A stretch of DNA of 64,000 bases. It comes from Malonomonas sp036526255 (GTDB lineage Bacteria; Desulfobacterota; Desulfuromonadia; Desulfuromonadales; Geopsychrobacteraceae). Made by a program: the position numbers and the translations under genes. The notes beneath the pieces are model-generated. The model searched no databases. It had not been told where the DNA came from and saw only the letters and a program-made list of their open reading frames with translations. How positions within the stretch are numbered: position 1 is the stretch's first letter; every line of letters starts with the position of its first letter. This document shows, piece after piece, positions 7,427-16,347 of the stretch. The DNA is taken from the NCBI GenBank assembly GCA_036526255.1, contig DATCYW010000009.1, positions 1 through 64,000 on the forward strand. The letters run 5' to 3'.

Positions 7427-9301
7427 ATGCTGATGTCAGGGTACGGTAAAAAATACGATGTCATCGTAGTCGGCGCAGGGCATGCAGGCTGTGAGGCGGC
7501 GCTGGCCGCAGCGCGGATAGGTTGTTCGACTTTGTTGTTAACCATGGGTTTGGATACTGTTGCTCAGATGTCCTGCAATCCTGCAATCGGTGGTTTGGCC
7601 AAGGGACACCTGGTGCACGAGGTCGATGCCCTTGGTGGCGAGATGGGGTTGAATATCGATGCGACCGGCATTCAATTCCGCCGGCTAAATATGAAAAAAG
7701 GTCCGGCGGTTCGTGCTGCCAGGGCCCAGGCCGATCGTATGGCCTACAGCGCAAGAATGAAGACGGTTGTAGAACAACAGGAGTTGCTGGATTTAAAGCA
7801 AGGGGTCGTGGTGGATCTTCTGCACGCTGGCGACCGTATCGCCGGGGTCCGGACTCGTGATGGTCTGGATTTTTTGGCACGATCAGTCGTGTTGACAACG
7901 GGCACTTTCATGCGCGGGCTTATCCATGTCGGTCTGAACAGCTATTCTGGTGGGCGGGCTGGCGAGCCTTCCTCGGAAGGGTTGTCGGAAGCCTTGCGTG
8001 GCCTCGGCTTAACCGTTGGTCGCTTGAAGACGGGAACACCCGCACGCTTATCTGCACGTTCTATCGATTTTAGTTGTCTGGAAAAACAATCAGGCGATAT
8101 CAATATAAAACCCTTTTCTTTTATGACCGACGCCATTGTCAGGCCACAGGTTGACTGTTATATCGCTCACACCAATAAAAGAACTCATCAGGTCATTCGT
8201 GAAAATATTGAAAAGTCTGCACTGTTTGCTGGGGTTATAGAGGGGATAGGTCCGAGGTACTGTCCATCAATCGAAGATAAGGTTATGCGGTTTCCGGGGA
8301 AGGATTCGCACCAGTCGTTTCTAGAGCCAGAGGGGCGCAATAGCTCAGAAATGTACCCCAGTGGCCTGTCAACGTCGTTGCCGCCTGATGTTCAGTTGCA
8401 GTACTTTCGCACCATGGCCGGTTTTTCCCAGGTTGAAATTATGCGTCCGGGCTACGCGATTGAGTATGATTTTGTCGAACCGACCCAGTTGCGCCCGACC
8501 TTAGAGACGCGGGTATTGCGCGGGCTTTTCCATGCTGGGCAGATTAACGGCACTTCTGGATACGAAGAAGCGGCCGCACAGGGTTTGCTTGCCGGGATAA
8601 ATGCAGCGCAAAGCAGCCTTGATCGCGAGCCGCTAACTCTTGGTCGTGATCAGGGGTATCTGGGGGTAATGGTTGATGATCTGGTGACTCAGCCAACCCT
8701 GGAGCCGTACCGGATGTTCACTTCTCGTTCTGAATACCGACTGATCTTGCGCGAGGATAACGCGGATCAACGTCTGACTGGGGTGGGGCGCCTGTTGGGT
8801 TTGGTTTCTGATGAGCGCTGGGAGCGGTACCAGCAGAAGCAGTTGCAGGTAGGGCAGGGGTTGCAAATACTGCAGCAGGAGACTGTTCGACCTTCTGATG
8901 CAGAGGCGGTCGCTGCTTTAGGCTTGGATGGATTGAAGAACGGTATTAGCCTCGAGGTGTTGTTGCGTCGGCCGGAGATCAATATCGAGCAGTTAGCGAC
9001 GGTCAGTCCGGCCTTGGCGGGTTTGTCTGCCGCCGCATTGGAACAGTTAGAGATATCGGTAAAGTACGAGGGGTACATCAAGCGTCAGGTGGAGCAGGTG
9101 GAACGGTTTCGGCAGCAGGAGGAGGTGGTGTTGCCGGAGGGGATGGATTATGCGGGGATCGAAAGCCTTTCCAGTGAGGTGCGCGAAAAACTCACGAAGA
9201 TCCAGCCAGTAACTCTGGGCCAGGCCAGCCGGATATCTGGAGTTACGCCAGCGGCGATTGCAGTGCTGCAAATCTATCTGCGAAAGTCGCGTCATGGGTG
9301 A
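7427..9301 (+). CDS. mnmG: tRNA uridine-5-carboxymethylaminomethyl modification enzyme MnmG (GidA)
   Basis: FAD-dependent partner of MnmE in wobble-uridine modification. The N-terminal FAD-binding motif is YDVIVVGAGHAGCEAALAAAR, followed by MSCNPAIGGLAKGHLV, both hallmarks. The frame is open from a TTG at 7394, but that extension (reading FHVKH) is the translated parS site, so the ATG at 7427 (or 7433) is taken as the start. The C-terminal helical domain contains YEGYIKRQ. The protein is about 624 residues, normal for the family. It overlaps rsmG by 8 bases. Confidence 0.95.
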   Translation: MLMSGYGKKYDVIVVGAGHAGCEAALAAARIGCSTLLLTMGLDTVAQMSCNPAIGGLAKGHLVHEVDALGGEMGLNIDATGIQFRRLNMKKGPAVRAARAQADRMAYSARMKTVVEQQELLDLKQGVVVDLLHAGDRIAGVRTRDGLDFLARSVVLTTGTFMRGLIHVGLNSYSGGRAGEPSSEGLSEALRGLGLTVGRLKTGTPARLSARSIDFSCLEKQSGDINIKPFSFMTDAIVRPQVDCYIAHTNKRTHQVIRENIEKSALFAGVIEGIGPRYCPSIEDKVMRFPGKDSHQSFLEPEGRNSSEMYPSGLSTSLPPDVQLQYFRTMAGFSQVEIMRPGYAIEYDFVEPTQLRPTLETRVLRGLFHAGQINGTSGYEEAAAQGLLAGINAAQSSLDREPLTLGRDQGYLGVMVDDLVTQPTLEPYRMFTSRSEYRLILREDNADQRLTGVGRLLGLVSDERWERYQQKQLQVGQGLQILQQETVRPSDAEAVAALGLDGLKNGISLEVLLRRPEINIEQLATVSPALAGLSAAALEQLEISVKYEGYIKRQVEQVERFRQQEEVVLPEGMDYAGIESLSSEVREKLTKIQPVTLGQASRISGVTPAAIAVLQIYLRKSRHG

Positions 9302-9944
9302 TTTGACCTCTGGACTTAAGCAGCTGGGGGTCGATATTCCCGCTGAGGTCGTCCGGAAGGAACTCCTGTTTCTTGAAGAATTACTGCACTGGAACAAGAG
9401 CGTCAACCTGACATCTATCCGCGACCTGGATGAGGCGGTTGAAAAGCACCTGGTCGATTCCTTGGCGCTGCTCCCCTATTTGAATGGAAGCGCTGCGCTG
9501 CTCGATATCGGTTCCGGTGGCGGATTACCTGGAATTCCTTTGGCGATTGCCCGACCTGAAATGGTTGTGACTTCGGTAGACAGTGTCGGTAAAAAGATCA
9601 ACTTCCAGAGGCACATCAAGCGCAAGCTGGGATTACCGAATCTGCGACCACTCCATTGTCGGATTGAGGGTTTGGCTCAGCAGTTAAGTCAGGACGGTCT
9701 GTTCCAAGCCGTTACCGCCAGAGCGTTCTCCTCTCTCGATGCTATCTGCGCTTACGCGGCACCTTGGTTGGAGGCCGATGGCCAGCTGCTGGTTATGAAG
9801 GGGCCTGAAGGGTTGGCTGAATTCAATGACGCTGGGTCTTCTGTCTGTTCGACAGGTTTTAAGTTCCTGGCTTGCCACCAGTACCAGTTGCCTTTCAGTC
9901 GCGCTGAAAGACAGTTGCTGGTCCTCAAAAAGCTGCCCGTCTGA
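9294..9944 (+). CDS. rsmG: 16S rRNA (guanine-527-N7) methyltransferase RsmG
   Basis: S-adenosylmethionine-dependent methyltransferase (GidB) for G527 of 16S rRNA. The SAM-binding motif is LLDIGSGGGLPGIPLAIARP near residue 75, preceded by WNKSVNLTSIRD and HLVDSLALL, all typical. The ATG at 9294 overlaps the mnmG stop by 8 bases, giving 216 residues; an upstream in-frame start at 9258 would extend further into mnmG and adds nonconserved residues. The order mnmG-rsmG-parA-parB is classical. Confidence 0.94.
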   Translation: MGDLTSGLKQLGVDIPAEVVRKELLFLEELLHWNKSVNLTSIRDLDEAVEKHLVDSLALLPYLNGSAALLDIGSGGGLPGIPLAIARPEMVVTSVDSVGKKINFQRHIKRKLGLPNLRPLHCRIEGLAQQLSQDGLFQAVTARAFSSLDAICAYAAPWLEADGQLLVMKGPEGLAEFNDAGSSVCSTGFKFLACHQYQLPFSRAERQLLVLKKLPV

Positions 9945-10053
9945 AACCAGGAAAAAACTGTTGTTCGAGCTCCTAGATAGGTGAGTTTTGGGCTGAATTT
10001 CACCTCTGTCTGTGTTAATCTCCTGAACTTATCTGTAAACAAGGAGTATCGAG

Positions 10054-10827
10054 ATGGCTATTATCATCGCTGTTGCCAACCAGAAGGGCGGGGTTGGCAA
10101 AACTACTACTGCAGTCAATCTCTCCGCCTCGTTGGCCGCGGCTGAACATCGGACCCTGTTGGTTGATATGGACCCACAGGCTAACGCCTGTAGTGGCCTT
10201 GGTGTCAATAAAAAAGAAGTAATATTAACTGTTTACGATGTTTTGCTGGGTGAGGCCAGTGTCCTGGATGTGATCCGCACGACCGACCTGCAGCAGCTGG
10301 ATGTCTTGCCGTCCAACACAAATCTTATCGGTGCAGAAATCGAATTAATCGAAACGCCGAACCGTGACCAGCAGCTTAAATTAGCGCTGGCTGCCGTGTC
10401 TGACAATTATGAATATATCATCATCGATTGCCCCCCCTCGTTAAGTTTGTTGACGGTCAACGCGCTCTGTGCCGCGAATTCTGTTTTAGTGCCGTTGCAA
10501 TGTGAGTTTTATGCGATGGAGGGCTTAGGCCAGTTAATGCAGACCGTTCGGCTTGTGCAGCAGGAACTGAATCCGCAACTGGAGCTCTGCGGCATTTTGC
10601 TGACCATGTTTGATGGCCGCAACAATCTCTGTCATCAGGTCAGTAATGAGATAAGGGAGCATTTCGGTAACAAGGTCTTCAACGTGGTTGTGCCGCGCAA
10701 CGTGCGCTTGTCTGAAGCTCCAAGTTATGGCCAGCCGGTTCTGCTGTATGATATTTCGTCACGCGGGGCACAGGCGTACATGGAATTGGCGAGAGAGCTT
10801 CTGATGGGAGAGGTGGTTCATGGTTAA
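10054..10827 (+). CDS. parA: Chromosome partitioning ATPase ParA (Soj)
   Basis: Walker-type ATPase that forms a DNA-bound gradient and moves ParB-parS complexes. The deviant Walker A motif KGGVGKTTTAVNLSASLA lies near residue 11, followed by LLVDMDPQANA and IIIDCPPSLSLLT. The 257-residue length matches chromosomal ParA without an extra N-terminal DNA-binding domain. It begins after a 109-base gap from rsmG behind AAGGAG, and overlaps parB by 8 bases. Confidence 0.96.
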   Translation: MAIIIAVANQKGGVGKTTTAVNLSASLAAAEHRTLLVDMDPQANACSGLGVNKKEVILTVYDVLLGEASVLDVIRTTDLQQLDVLPSNTNLIGAEIELIETPNRDQQLKLALAAVSDNYEYIIIDCPPSLSLLTVNALCAANSVLVPLQCEFYAMEGLGQLMQTVRLVQQELNPQLELCGILLTMFDGRNNLCHQVSNEIREHFGNKVFNVVVPRNVRLSEAPSYGQPVLLYDISSRGAQAYMELARELLMGEVVHG

Positions 10828-11686
10828 GCGACCGGCTTTAGGTAAGGGGATTGGCGCGCTACTCAGCTCGGCGGCGCAAGAGGGGGGGAAGAAATACTTC
10901 TCCTGCCCGATTGAAGAGCTCAAACCACACAGCCAGCAGCCGCGAAAATCTTTTGACGACAGCAAGATGGCCGAGCTGGTTGCCTCGATCAAAGAGAAGG
11001 GGGTAATCCAGCCGCTGGTCGTGCGTCAGATGTCCGACCATTATCAGATCATCGCCGGTGAGCGACGCTGGCGGGCGGCGCAGAAGGCTGGACTCGATCG
11101 TTTGCCGGTGGTCATTCAGGATGTCTCTGAAGATTGGGCGCTGGAGATCGCGCTGATCGAAAATATTCAGCGTGAAGATCTTAATCCACTGGAAGAGGCG
11201 GGTGCCTATCGCCATCTGATGGATACTTTTGACCTGTTGCAGGAGGAGGTCGCCAAGCGGGTCGGCAAGGATCGCTCTTCAGTCGCCAACGCTCTGCGCC
11301 TGTTGCGTCTGCCCGATAAGGTGAAGGATGACCTGCTGGCCAATCGCTACTCCATGGGGCACGCCAGGGCGCTGCTGTCGCTGGAGGATGACGAGGATAT
11401 GGTCGAGGCCAGCAATGAGGTGCTGCGAAAAAAGTTGTCGGTTCGTGAAACAGAAAAGCTGGTGAAAAAAATTAAAGCCTTTGGCGGCCCTGTTCCGATC
11501 GCCGCAGCGAAAACTCCGGTGGTCGATCCCAACCTGGTCGAACTGGAGAACAGTTTGCGGCAGACCCTTGGTGCTCAGGTCAAGTTGGCATCTAAGGGGA
11601 AGGGGGGGCGGATTGAAATCAGTTATCACGATCAGGACGAGCTGGAGCGTCTGCTCGATCTTCTCGGTGTTGTCAGTTCGTTGTAG
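10820..11686 (+). CDS. parB: Chromosome partitioning protein ParB (Spo0J), CTPase
   Basis: Binds parS and spreads as a CTP-dependent clamp. It opens KRPALGKGIGALL, has the Box I/II region QPRKSFDDSKMAELVASIKEKGVIQPLVV and GERRWRAAQKAGL (the CTP-binding GxRR type motif), then a KorB-like helix-turn-helix (EEVAKRVGKDRSSVANALRLLRLP). The C-terminal dimerisation region is normal. Its start overlaps parA, so the pair is translationally coupled. A perfect parS lies upstream at 7395. Confidence 0.96.
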   Translation: MVKRPALGKGIGALLSSAAQEGGKKYFSCPIEELKPHSQQPRKSFDDSKMAELVASIKEKGVIQPLVVRQMSDHYQIIAGERRWRAAQKAGLDRLPVVIQDVSEDWALEIALIENIQREDLNPLEEAGAYRHLMDTFDLLQEEVAKRVGKDRSSVANALRLLRLPDKVKDDLLANRYSMGHARALLSLEDDEDMVEASNEVLRKKLSVRETEKLVKKIKAFGGPVPIAAAKTPVVDPNLVELENSLRQTLGAQVKLASKGKGGRIEISYHDQDELERLLDLLGVVSSL

Positions 11687-11708
11687 CCATTTCTGAAGCG
11701 GTGATTCT

Positions 11709-12140
11709 ATGTTCGGTGGAAAAAAACAGGAGCAGACTCAGATGAAAAAGCCAGTCGCGATCGACAAGGCGGATATCAAGGCATTTCTCGGCCCGGGCAG
11801 TCGTTTCGAGGGAAAGCTCAGTTTTGATGAAATGGTACGCCTCGATGGCAGTTTTACCGGAGAGATCAAGTCGAGCGATACTCTGATTGTTGGTGAGACT
11901 GCGATCATGCAGGGGGATATCCAGGTTGGCGCGCTGATCCTCAGCGGCCGGTTTACCGGCAATATTGTCGCCTCTGACCGGGTCGAGCTACGGGCTCCTG
12001 CGCAGGTCGAAGGTTCCATTCGGACACCAAATCTGAAGATTGATGAAAAAGTCATCTTTAATGGCGACATCGTTATGGGCCAGGTAAGTAGCAATACTGG
12101 TCGCGGCAGTGAAGCGAAAAATGAAAAGAAAGAGGACTGA
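11709..12140 (+). CDS. Bactofilin family cytoskeletal protein
   Basis: 143-residue bactofilin (DUF583): a right-handed beta-helix polymer-forming scaffold. The repetitive core contains FLGPGSRFEGKLSFDEMVRLDG and successive hydrophobic rungs such as DTLIVGETAIMQGDIQVGALI. The N- and C-terminal tails are charged and probably disordered. It lies 22 bases after parB; bactofilins next to parAB occur in deltaproteobacteria, where in Myxococcus BacM-type filaments help position the segregation machinery, so a link to chromosome organisation is plausible by inference. Confidence 0.9.
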   Translation: MFGGKKQEQTQMKKPVAIDKADIKAFLGPGSRFEGKLSFDEMVRLDGSFTGEIKSSDTLIVGETAIMQGDIQVGALILSGRFTGNIVASDRVELRAPAQVEGSIRTPNLKIDEKVIFNGDIVMGQVSSNTGRGSEAKNEKKED

Positions 12141-12164
12141 TTTTTTTACGCTGAAAATATAATA

Positions 12165-12311
12165 ATGTTACAGATTGGCGCAAAAGTCTTGACACACTGC
12201 AGCCCCTATGATAGTCAATGCGCTGCTTTGGGCTCAGGCCCTTTGGAACGTCCGAGTATTGCCGAGCATTTCCAGCTAGCACTAACCAGTAAAGATGAAG
12301 AGGTGAAATAG
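12165..12311 (+). CDS. Possible 48-residue small protein directly before the ATP synthase operon
   Basis: An ORF of 49 codons (ATG at 12165, TAG at 12309-12311) ends exactly where the b' subunit gene begins. The product would start MLQIGAKVLTHCSPYDSQC and end LTSKDEEVK. It has no clear ribosome binding site (the upstream bases are AAAATATAAT-like) and I recognise no family. The ORF could be a leader whose stop codon couples to atpF', or simply chance openness in a 171-base spacer. A TTGACA at 12189-12194 lies within it but has no well-placed -10 partner. Confidence 0.25.
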   Translation: MLQIGAKVLTHCSPYDSQCAALGSGPLERPSIAEHFQLALTSKDEEVK

Positions 12312-12740
12312 GTGATCAGTCTCGACTGGACCCTTGGTCTGCAGTTTGTCCATTTTATTATCCTGCTGATAGTCCTCAATAAATTGCTCTATCGGCCATT
12401 GCAAAAAATACTGGCTGAACGGCGTGAGGCAATTGATGGCTCCCATGCACAAGCCAAAGGGCTTGAAGCTGACATCGAGGAGAAGATGCAGCGTTATCAG
12501 CAGCAGCTCAGCGATGCCAAGAAACTGGCCAATGAGGAGCGCAACAAGCTGAAGAAGGCTGCTGGCGAAGAAGAGTCCGCTTTGCTTGCGGAAGCACACG
12601 GCAAAGCGACCGCGCGCCTTGCAGCGATTAAAAGCAAGGTTGCCGAGGAGGCTGCAGAAGCCAGCAAAACACTGAAGAGTCAAGCCGAAACTCTGGCTGG
12701 ACAGATCGCCACCAAGGTTCTTGGCCGCGAACTGGTTTAA
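12312..12740 (+). CDS. F-type ATP synthase subunit b'
   Basis: Peripheral-stalk subunit of the F0 sector. It has a single N-terminal membrane helix (LQFVHFIILLIVLNKLLYRPL, roughly residues 10-30), then a long charged coiled coil rich in Ala, Lys and Glu. The 142-residue length and lack of a signal peptide suit b'. It starts at a GTG behind AGAGGTGA and is followed by the second b-type subunit, as in Geobacter and photosynthetic bacteria, where b and b' form a heterodimeric stalk. Confidence 0.88.
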   Translation: MISLDWTLGLQFVHFIILLIVLNKLLYRPLQKILAERREAIDGSHAQAKGLEADIEEKMQRYQQQLSDAKKLANEERNKLKKAAGEEESALLAEAHGKATARLAAIKSKVAEEAAEASKTLKSQAETLAGQIATKVLGRELV

Positions 12741-12762
12741 GTTCAGGAAGGGTTCAATAGAT

Positions 12763-13341
12763 ATGCGCAGCAAAACCTCATTCATCATGTTTATAGTACT
12801 GCTGGTTGTTCTGACCAGTACCGTAGCCTTTGCCGCCAGCGCCGGCCACGCCGATAGCGGAGTCCTGCTGAAGGATTTCCTCTACCGGGTTCTGAGCTTC
12901 AGCATCGTAGTTGCTATTCTGGTTTATTATCTGGCCAAGCCGATCAAAAAGGGTCTGGCTGGCCGCCGGGAAGAGATCGAGAAGGCGCTAGCCGAAGCCA
13001 AGCAGGCCAAGCAGGACGCGGAAGCAAAGTTTGCCGAGTATGACCGTAAGCTGGCTCAGGCAACCGATGAGATTGCCGAAATCAGTGATGCCATCCGCCG
13101 TGAAGGTGAGCTGGAAAAGCAGAAAATCATCGCTAACGCCAAAGAACTGGCGATCAAGATTGAGCAGGACGCGGAAAAAACCGCAGAGCTGGAAGTTGCC
13201 AAGGCTCGCAACGAACTGCGGCGCGAAGCCGTTCAGCTGGCTGTCGGCGTTGCTGAAGAAAAGTTGAAAAAGAACGTTACCAAGGATGATGATACCCGTC
13301 TGATCGACGAGTATATGCAGAAGGTGGGAGAGTTACATTGA
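12763..13341 (+). CDS. atpF: F-type ATP synthase subunit b
   Basis: Second peripheral-stalk subunit. After an N-terminal hydrophobic segment resembling a cleavable signal (FIMFIVLLVVLTSTVAFAASA) comes the membrane helix near FSIVVAILVYYLAKPIKKGL, followed by a long coiled coil. The ATG at 12763 is chosen over an upstream start at 12721 that lies inside b'. It has an AGGAAGG sequence upstream. It overlaps atpH by 4 bases (TTGA). Confidence 0.9.
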   Translation: MRSKTSFIMFIVLLVVLTSTVAFAASAGHADSGVLLKDFLYRVLSFSIVVAILVYYLAKPIKKGLAGRREEIEKALAEAKQAKQDAEAKFAEYDRKLAQATDEIAEISDAIRREGELEKQKIIANAKELAIKIEQDAEKTAELEVAKARNELRREAVQLAVGVAEEKLKKNVTKDDDTRLIDEYMQKVGELH

Positions 13342-13880
13342 GCACCAGTGCGATTTCCATAAGATACGCCAAGGCGCTGCTCAACATCGCTTCAGAGCAG
13401 AAGCAGGTTGAACAGTATGCACAGCAGCTGGCGAACGTTGCGGCGATTTTGAAGAGCGAAGACATGTTACGTCTGTTGCTTGACAGCCCGACCTTCCCGC
13501 TGGAGAAAAAGCAAGCGATCATGAGTGACCTCTGCGGCCTGCTCAAGTCGAGTGACAGGATGAAAAATTTCCTCAGTCTGCTCCTTGAAAAAAACCGGAT
13601 AGGTTACATTGCGCAGATTGACCGGAATTATCGCAAGTTTGCCGATGATCTTTCAGGTCTGATGCGGGCCACCATCAGGTCGGCCAGCGACCTGAGCAGT
13701 GAACGCGTTGACGACATCAAGCAGGGGCTGGAAAAACAGACCGGCAAGCAGGTGGTGTTGAGTGTTGAAACCGATGCATCGCTGATCGGCGGCCTGCAGG
13801 CCGAGATGGGCGGAAAACTTTTTGACGGCAGTGTGAAAACCCAGCTGAAACGGATTGCAGAGACCTTAGCAAAGGGGTGA
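13338..13880 (+). CDS. atpH: F-type ATP synthase subunit delta
   Basis: Connects the F1 head to the peripheral stalk (OSCP homologue). The protein opens SISIRYAKALLNIASEQ-like (AISIRYAKALLNIA), and ends in the family signature GGLQAEMGGKLFDGSVKTQL near residue 152. Length is 180 residues, normal. The TTG start overlaps the atpF stop, and atpA follows after 10 bases. Confidence 0.95.
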   Translation: MSTSAISIRYAKALLNIASEQKQVEQYAQQLANVAAILKSEDMLRLLLDSPTFPLEKKQAIMSDLCGLLKSSDRMKNFLSLLLEKNRIGYIAQIDRNYRKFADDLSGLMRATIRSASDLSSERVDDIKQGLEKQTGKQVVLSVETDASLIGGLQAEMGGKLFDGSVKTQLKRIAETLAKG

Positions 13881-13890
13881 CAAGAATATC

Positions 13891-15399
13891 ATGGAAATAA
13901 GAGCAGAAGAAATCAGTGCGATAATCAAGAAGCAGATTGAGAACTTCGGTCGCGAAGTTGAAGTCAGCGAAACCGGCACCATCATCTCCGTAGGTGACGG
14001 TATTGCGCGTATCCACGGCCTCGACAAGGCAATGTCCGGTGAGCTTCTTGAGTTTCCCGGCGGGACCATGGGTATGGTTCTCAACCTTGAAGAAGATAAC
14101 GTCGGTGCCGCGATTCTCGGTGAATCCGAACACATCAAGGAAGGCGACATCGTTAAGCGGACCGAGCAGATTGTTCAGGTTCCGGTTGGTGATGCTCTGA
14201 TCGGCCGGGTTGTCAACGGGATCGGTATTCCGATTGACGGCAAGGGTGACATCAAGACTGACACCTACAGCCAGGTAGAACTTAAGGCCCCAGGTATCGT
14301 TGACCGTAAGTCGGTTCACGAGCCGATGCAGACGGGTCTGAAAGCGATCGACTCGATGGTTCCGATCGGCCGCGGTCAGCGCGAGTTGATCATCGGTGAC
14401 CGGCAGACCGGAAAGACCGCCGTTGCTCTCGATACGATCATCAATCAAAAAGGTAACGGCGTGATCTGTATCTACGTCGCTATCGGCCAAAAGCGTTCGA
14501 CTGTTGCCCAGGTCGTTGAGAAGCTGCGTCAGCACGGTGCGATGGATTACACCATCGTTGTTGCTGCGACCGCATCCGACCCGGCTCCGCTGCAGTTTAT
14601 CGCACCTTACACCGGCGTGACCATGGGTGAGTTTTTCCGTGACAACGGCAAGCACGGCCTGATCATTTATGATGACCTCTCTAAACAGTCGGTTGCATAC
14701 CGTCAGCTTTCGCTGTTGTTGCGTCGTCCGCCGGGCCGTGAAGCCTTCCCGGGAGACGTTTTCTACCTGCACAGCCGGTTGCTCGAGCGGGCCTGTAAAC
14801 TCAGTGATGCAAAAGGTGCCGGATCTCTGACCGCGCTGCCGATCATTGAAACCCAGGCAGGTGACGTTTCGGCCTACATCCCGACCAACGTTATCTCGAT
14901 CACCGATGGCCAGATCTTCCTTGAGACTGATCTTTTCTACTCAGGTGTTCGTCCGGCGATCAACGTCGGTCTGTCGGTTTCCCGAGTCGGTGGTTCGGCA
15001 CAGGTCAAAGCGATGAAGCAGGTTGCTGGTACCTTGCGTCTGGCGCTTGCCCAGTATCGTGAGATGGCTGCATTTGCTCAGTTCGGTTCTGACCTTGACG
15101 CGGCGACCCAGGCACAGCTTAACCGTGGTGCCCGTCTGGTCGAAATCCTCAAGCAGGGGCAGTACAAGCCGCTGCCGGTTGCTACTCAGGTTCTGTCGAT
15201 CTATGCCGCCAATAATGGCTACCTTGACGCCTATCCGACCACAGCTGTGCAGCGCTACGAAAGTGAAATGCTCACCTTCATGGAATCCCAGCATGCCGCT
15301 ATCATCAACGATCTGACCGAGAAGAAAGCTCTCGATAAAGATCTCGAAGGCCGCCTCAAGTCGGCTCTGGATGAGTTTAAAGGTCAGTTTGTAGCCTGA
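13891..15399 (+). CDS. atpA: F-type ATP synthase subunit alpha
   Basis: Noncatalytic nucleotide-binding subunit of F1. It has the P-loop GDRQTGKTAVALD near residue 169, the RQLSLLLRRPPGREAFPGD segment and the alpha signature PAINVGLSVSRVGGSAQ near residue 364 (containing the arginine finger). The 502-residue length is standard. It is preceded by a 10-base spacer and followed by atpG, consistent with one operon. Confidence 0.98.
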   Translation: MEIRAEEISAIIKKQIENFGREVEVSETGTIISVGDGIARIHGLDKAMSGELLEFPGGTMGMVLNLEEDNVGAAILGESEHIKEGDIVKRTEQIVQVPVGDALIGRVVNGIGIPIDGKGDIKTDTYSQVELKAPGIVDRKSVHEPMQTGLKAIDSMVPIGRGQRELIIGDRQTGKTAVALDTIINQKGNGVICIYVAIGQKRSTVAQVVEKLRQHGAMDYTIVVAATASDPAPLQFIAPYTGVTMGEFFRDNGKHGLIIYDDLSKQSVAYRQLSLLLRRPPGREAFPGDVFYLHSRLLERACKLSDAKGAGSLTALPIIETQAGDVSAYIPTNVISITDGQIFLETDLFYSGVRPAINVGLSVSRVGGSAQVKAMKQVAGTLRLALAQYREMAAFAQFGSDLDAATQAQLNRGARLVEILKQGQYKPLPVATQVLSIYAANNGYLDAYPTTAVQRYESEMLTFMESQHAAIINDLTEKKALDKDLEGRLKSALDEFKGQFVA

Positions 15400-15420
15400 T
15401 AAAATAAAAGGTTTGGATAG

Positions 15421-16290
15421 ATGGCAAATCTTAAGGACATAAAAAAACGGATCAGCTCGGTTAAAAGCACCCAGCAGATCACCAAGGCGATGAAGATGGT
15501 CGCCGCGGCGAAGTTGCGTCGCGCCCAGGATGCCGCCGTTGCAGCCCGTCCCTATGCGGAGAAGCTGCAATCGGTGCTGTCGAATCTGGCGCAACGTGAG
15601 GAAGCCGATGCCCACGCACTGCTCAGTCAGCGCGGTACCAGTCGCGCCTTAGTCGTGCTTATGACGGCTGATCGCGGGCTCTGTGGCGGTTTTAACGCCG
15701 CTGTTTCGAAAGAAGCAGAACGTTTTATCCGTAATAACAAGCAGGGCTTTGATGCTATCGATCTGATGATTATCGGTCGCAAGGGGCGTGATTTTCTTAA
15801 AAATCGCGTTGGTGACCATATTGTCAAGGTTTACGAAAATATCACCACGGATGCGACTTATAAGACCGCGCACCTGATTGGTCAGGAAGTTGTCGATGCC
15901 TACAGCGAAGAAAAATACGACGCTGTTTATGTCATCTACAATGCCTTCCAGAGCGCCATTGTGCAGATAGTGACCCTGGAGCAGGTGTTACCGATTAAGC
16001 CGACGGACACAGATACTGCATCCGAATCCGCGGTCGATTACCTCTATGAGCCGAACAGGGGCGAAGTTCTCTCTCAATTATTGCCGAAGATGGTCGAAGT
16101 CCAGATCTTCCGTGCACTCCTTGAGTCGAATGCTTCTGAGCAGGGCGCACGGATGTCCTCGATGGACAGCGCCAGTCGCAATGCTGCAGAGATGATCGGC
16201 AAGTTGACCCTGCAGTACAACCGTGCACGCCAGGCCGCGATCACCACAGAGTTGATGGAAATCATCTCCGGTGCTGAATCTATTAAATAA
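15421..16290 (+). CDS. atpG: F-type ATP synthase subunit gamma
   Basis: Central rotating shaft of F1. The N-terminal helix reads LKDIKKRISSVKSTQQITKAM and the C-terminal helix includes ASRNAAEMIGKLTLQYNRARQ followed by ITTELMEIISGAESI, both family signatures. Length 289 residues. It lies 21 bases after atpA in the conserved order alpha-gamma-beta-epsilon. Confidence 0.97.
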   Translation: MANLKDIKKRISSVKSTQQITKAMKMVAAAKLRRAQDAAVAARPYAEKLQSVLSNLAQREEADAHALLSQRGTSRALVVLMTADRGLCGGFNAAVSKEAERFIRNNKQGFDAIDLMIIGRKGRDFLKNRVGDHIVKVYENITTDATYKTAHLIGQEVVDAYSEEKYDAVYVIYNAFQSAIVQIVTLEQVLPIKPTDTDTASESAVDYLYEPNRGEVLSQLLPKMVEVQIFRALLESNASEQGARMSSMDSASRNAAEMIGKLTLQYNRARQAAITTELMEIISGAESIK

Positions 16291-16347
16291 CAAGATTTTT
16301 GACATACAAGAGCTTATTCCGTCGGGATAAGGAGGAAAGGTTTCGTT

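Noticed and set aside
12189..12217. TTGACA with TATGAT as a promoter of the ATP synthase operon
   Set aside because: The hexamers are 12 bases apart; with proper 16-18-base spacing the -10 is poor.
13717..14772. 351-residue open frame on the minus strand
   Set aside because: It is antisense to atpH/atpA, which are unmistakable, and has no family features.
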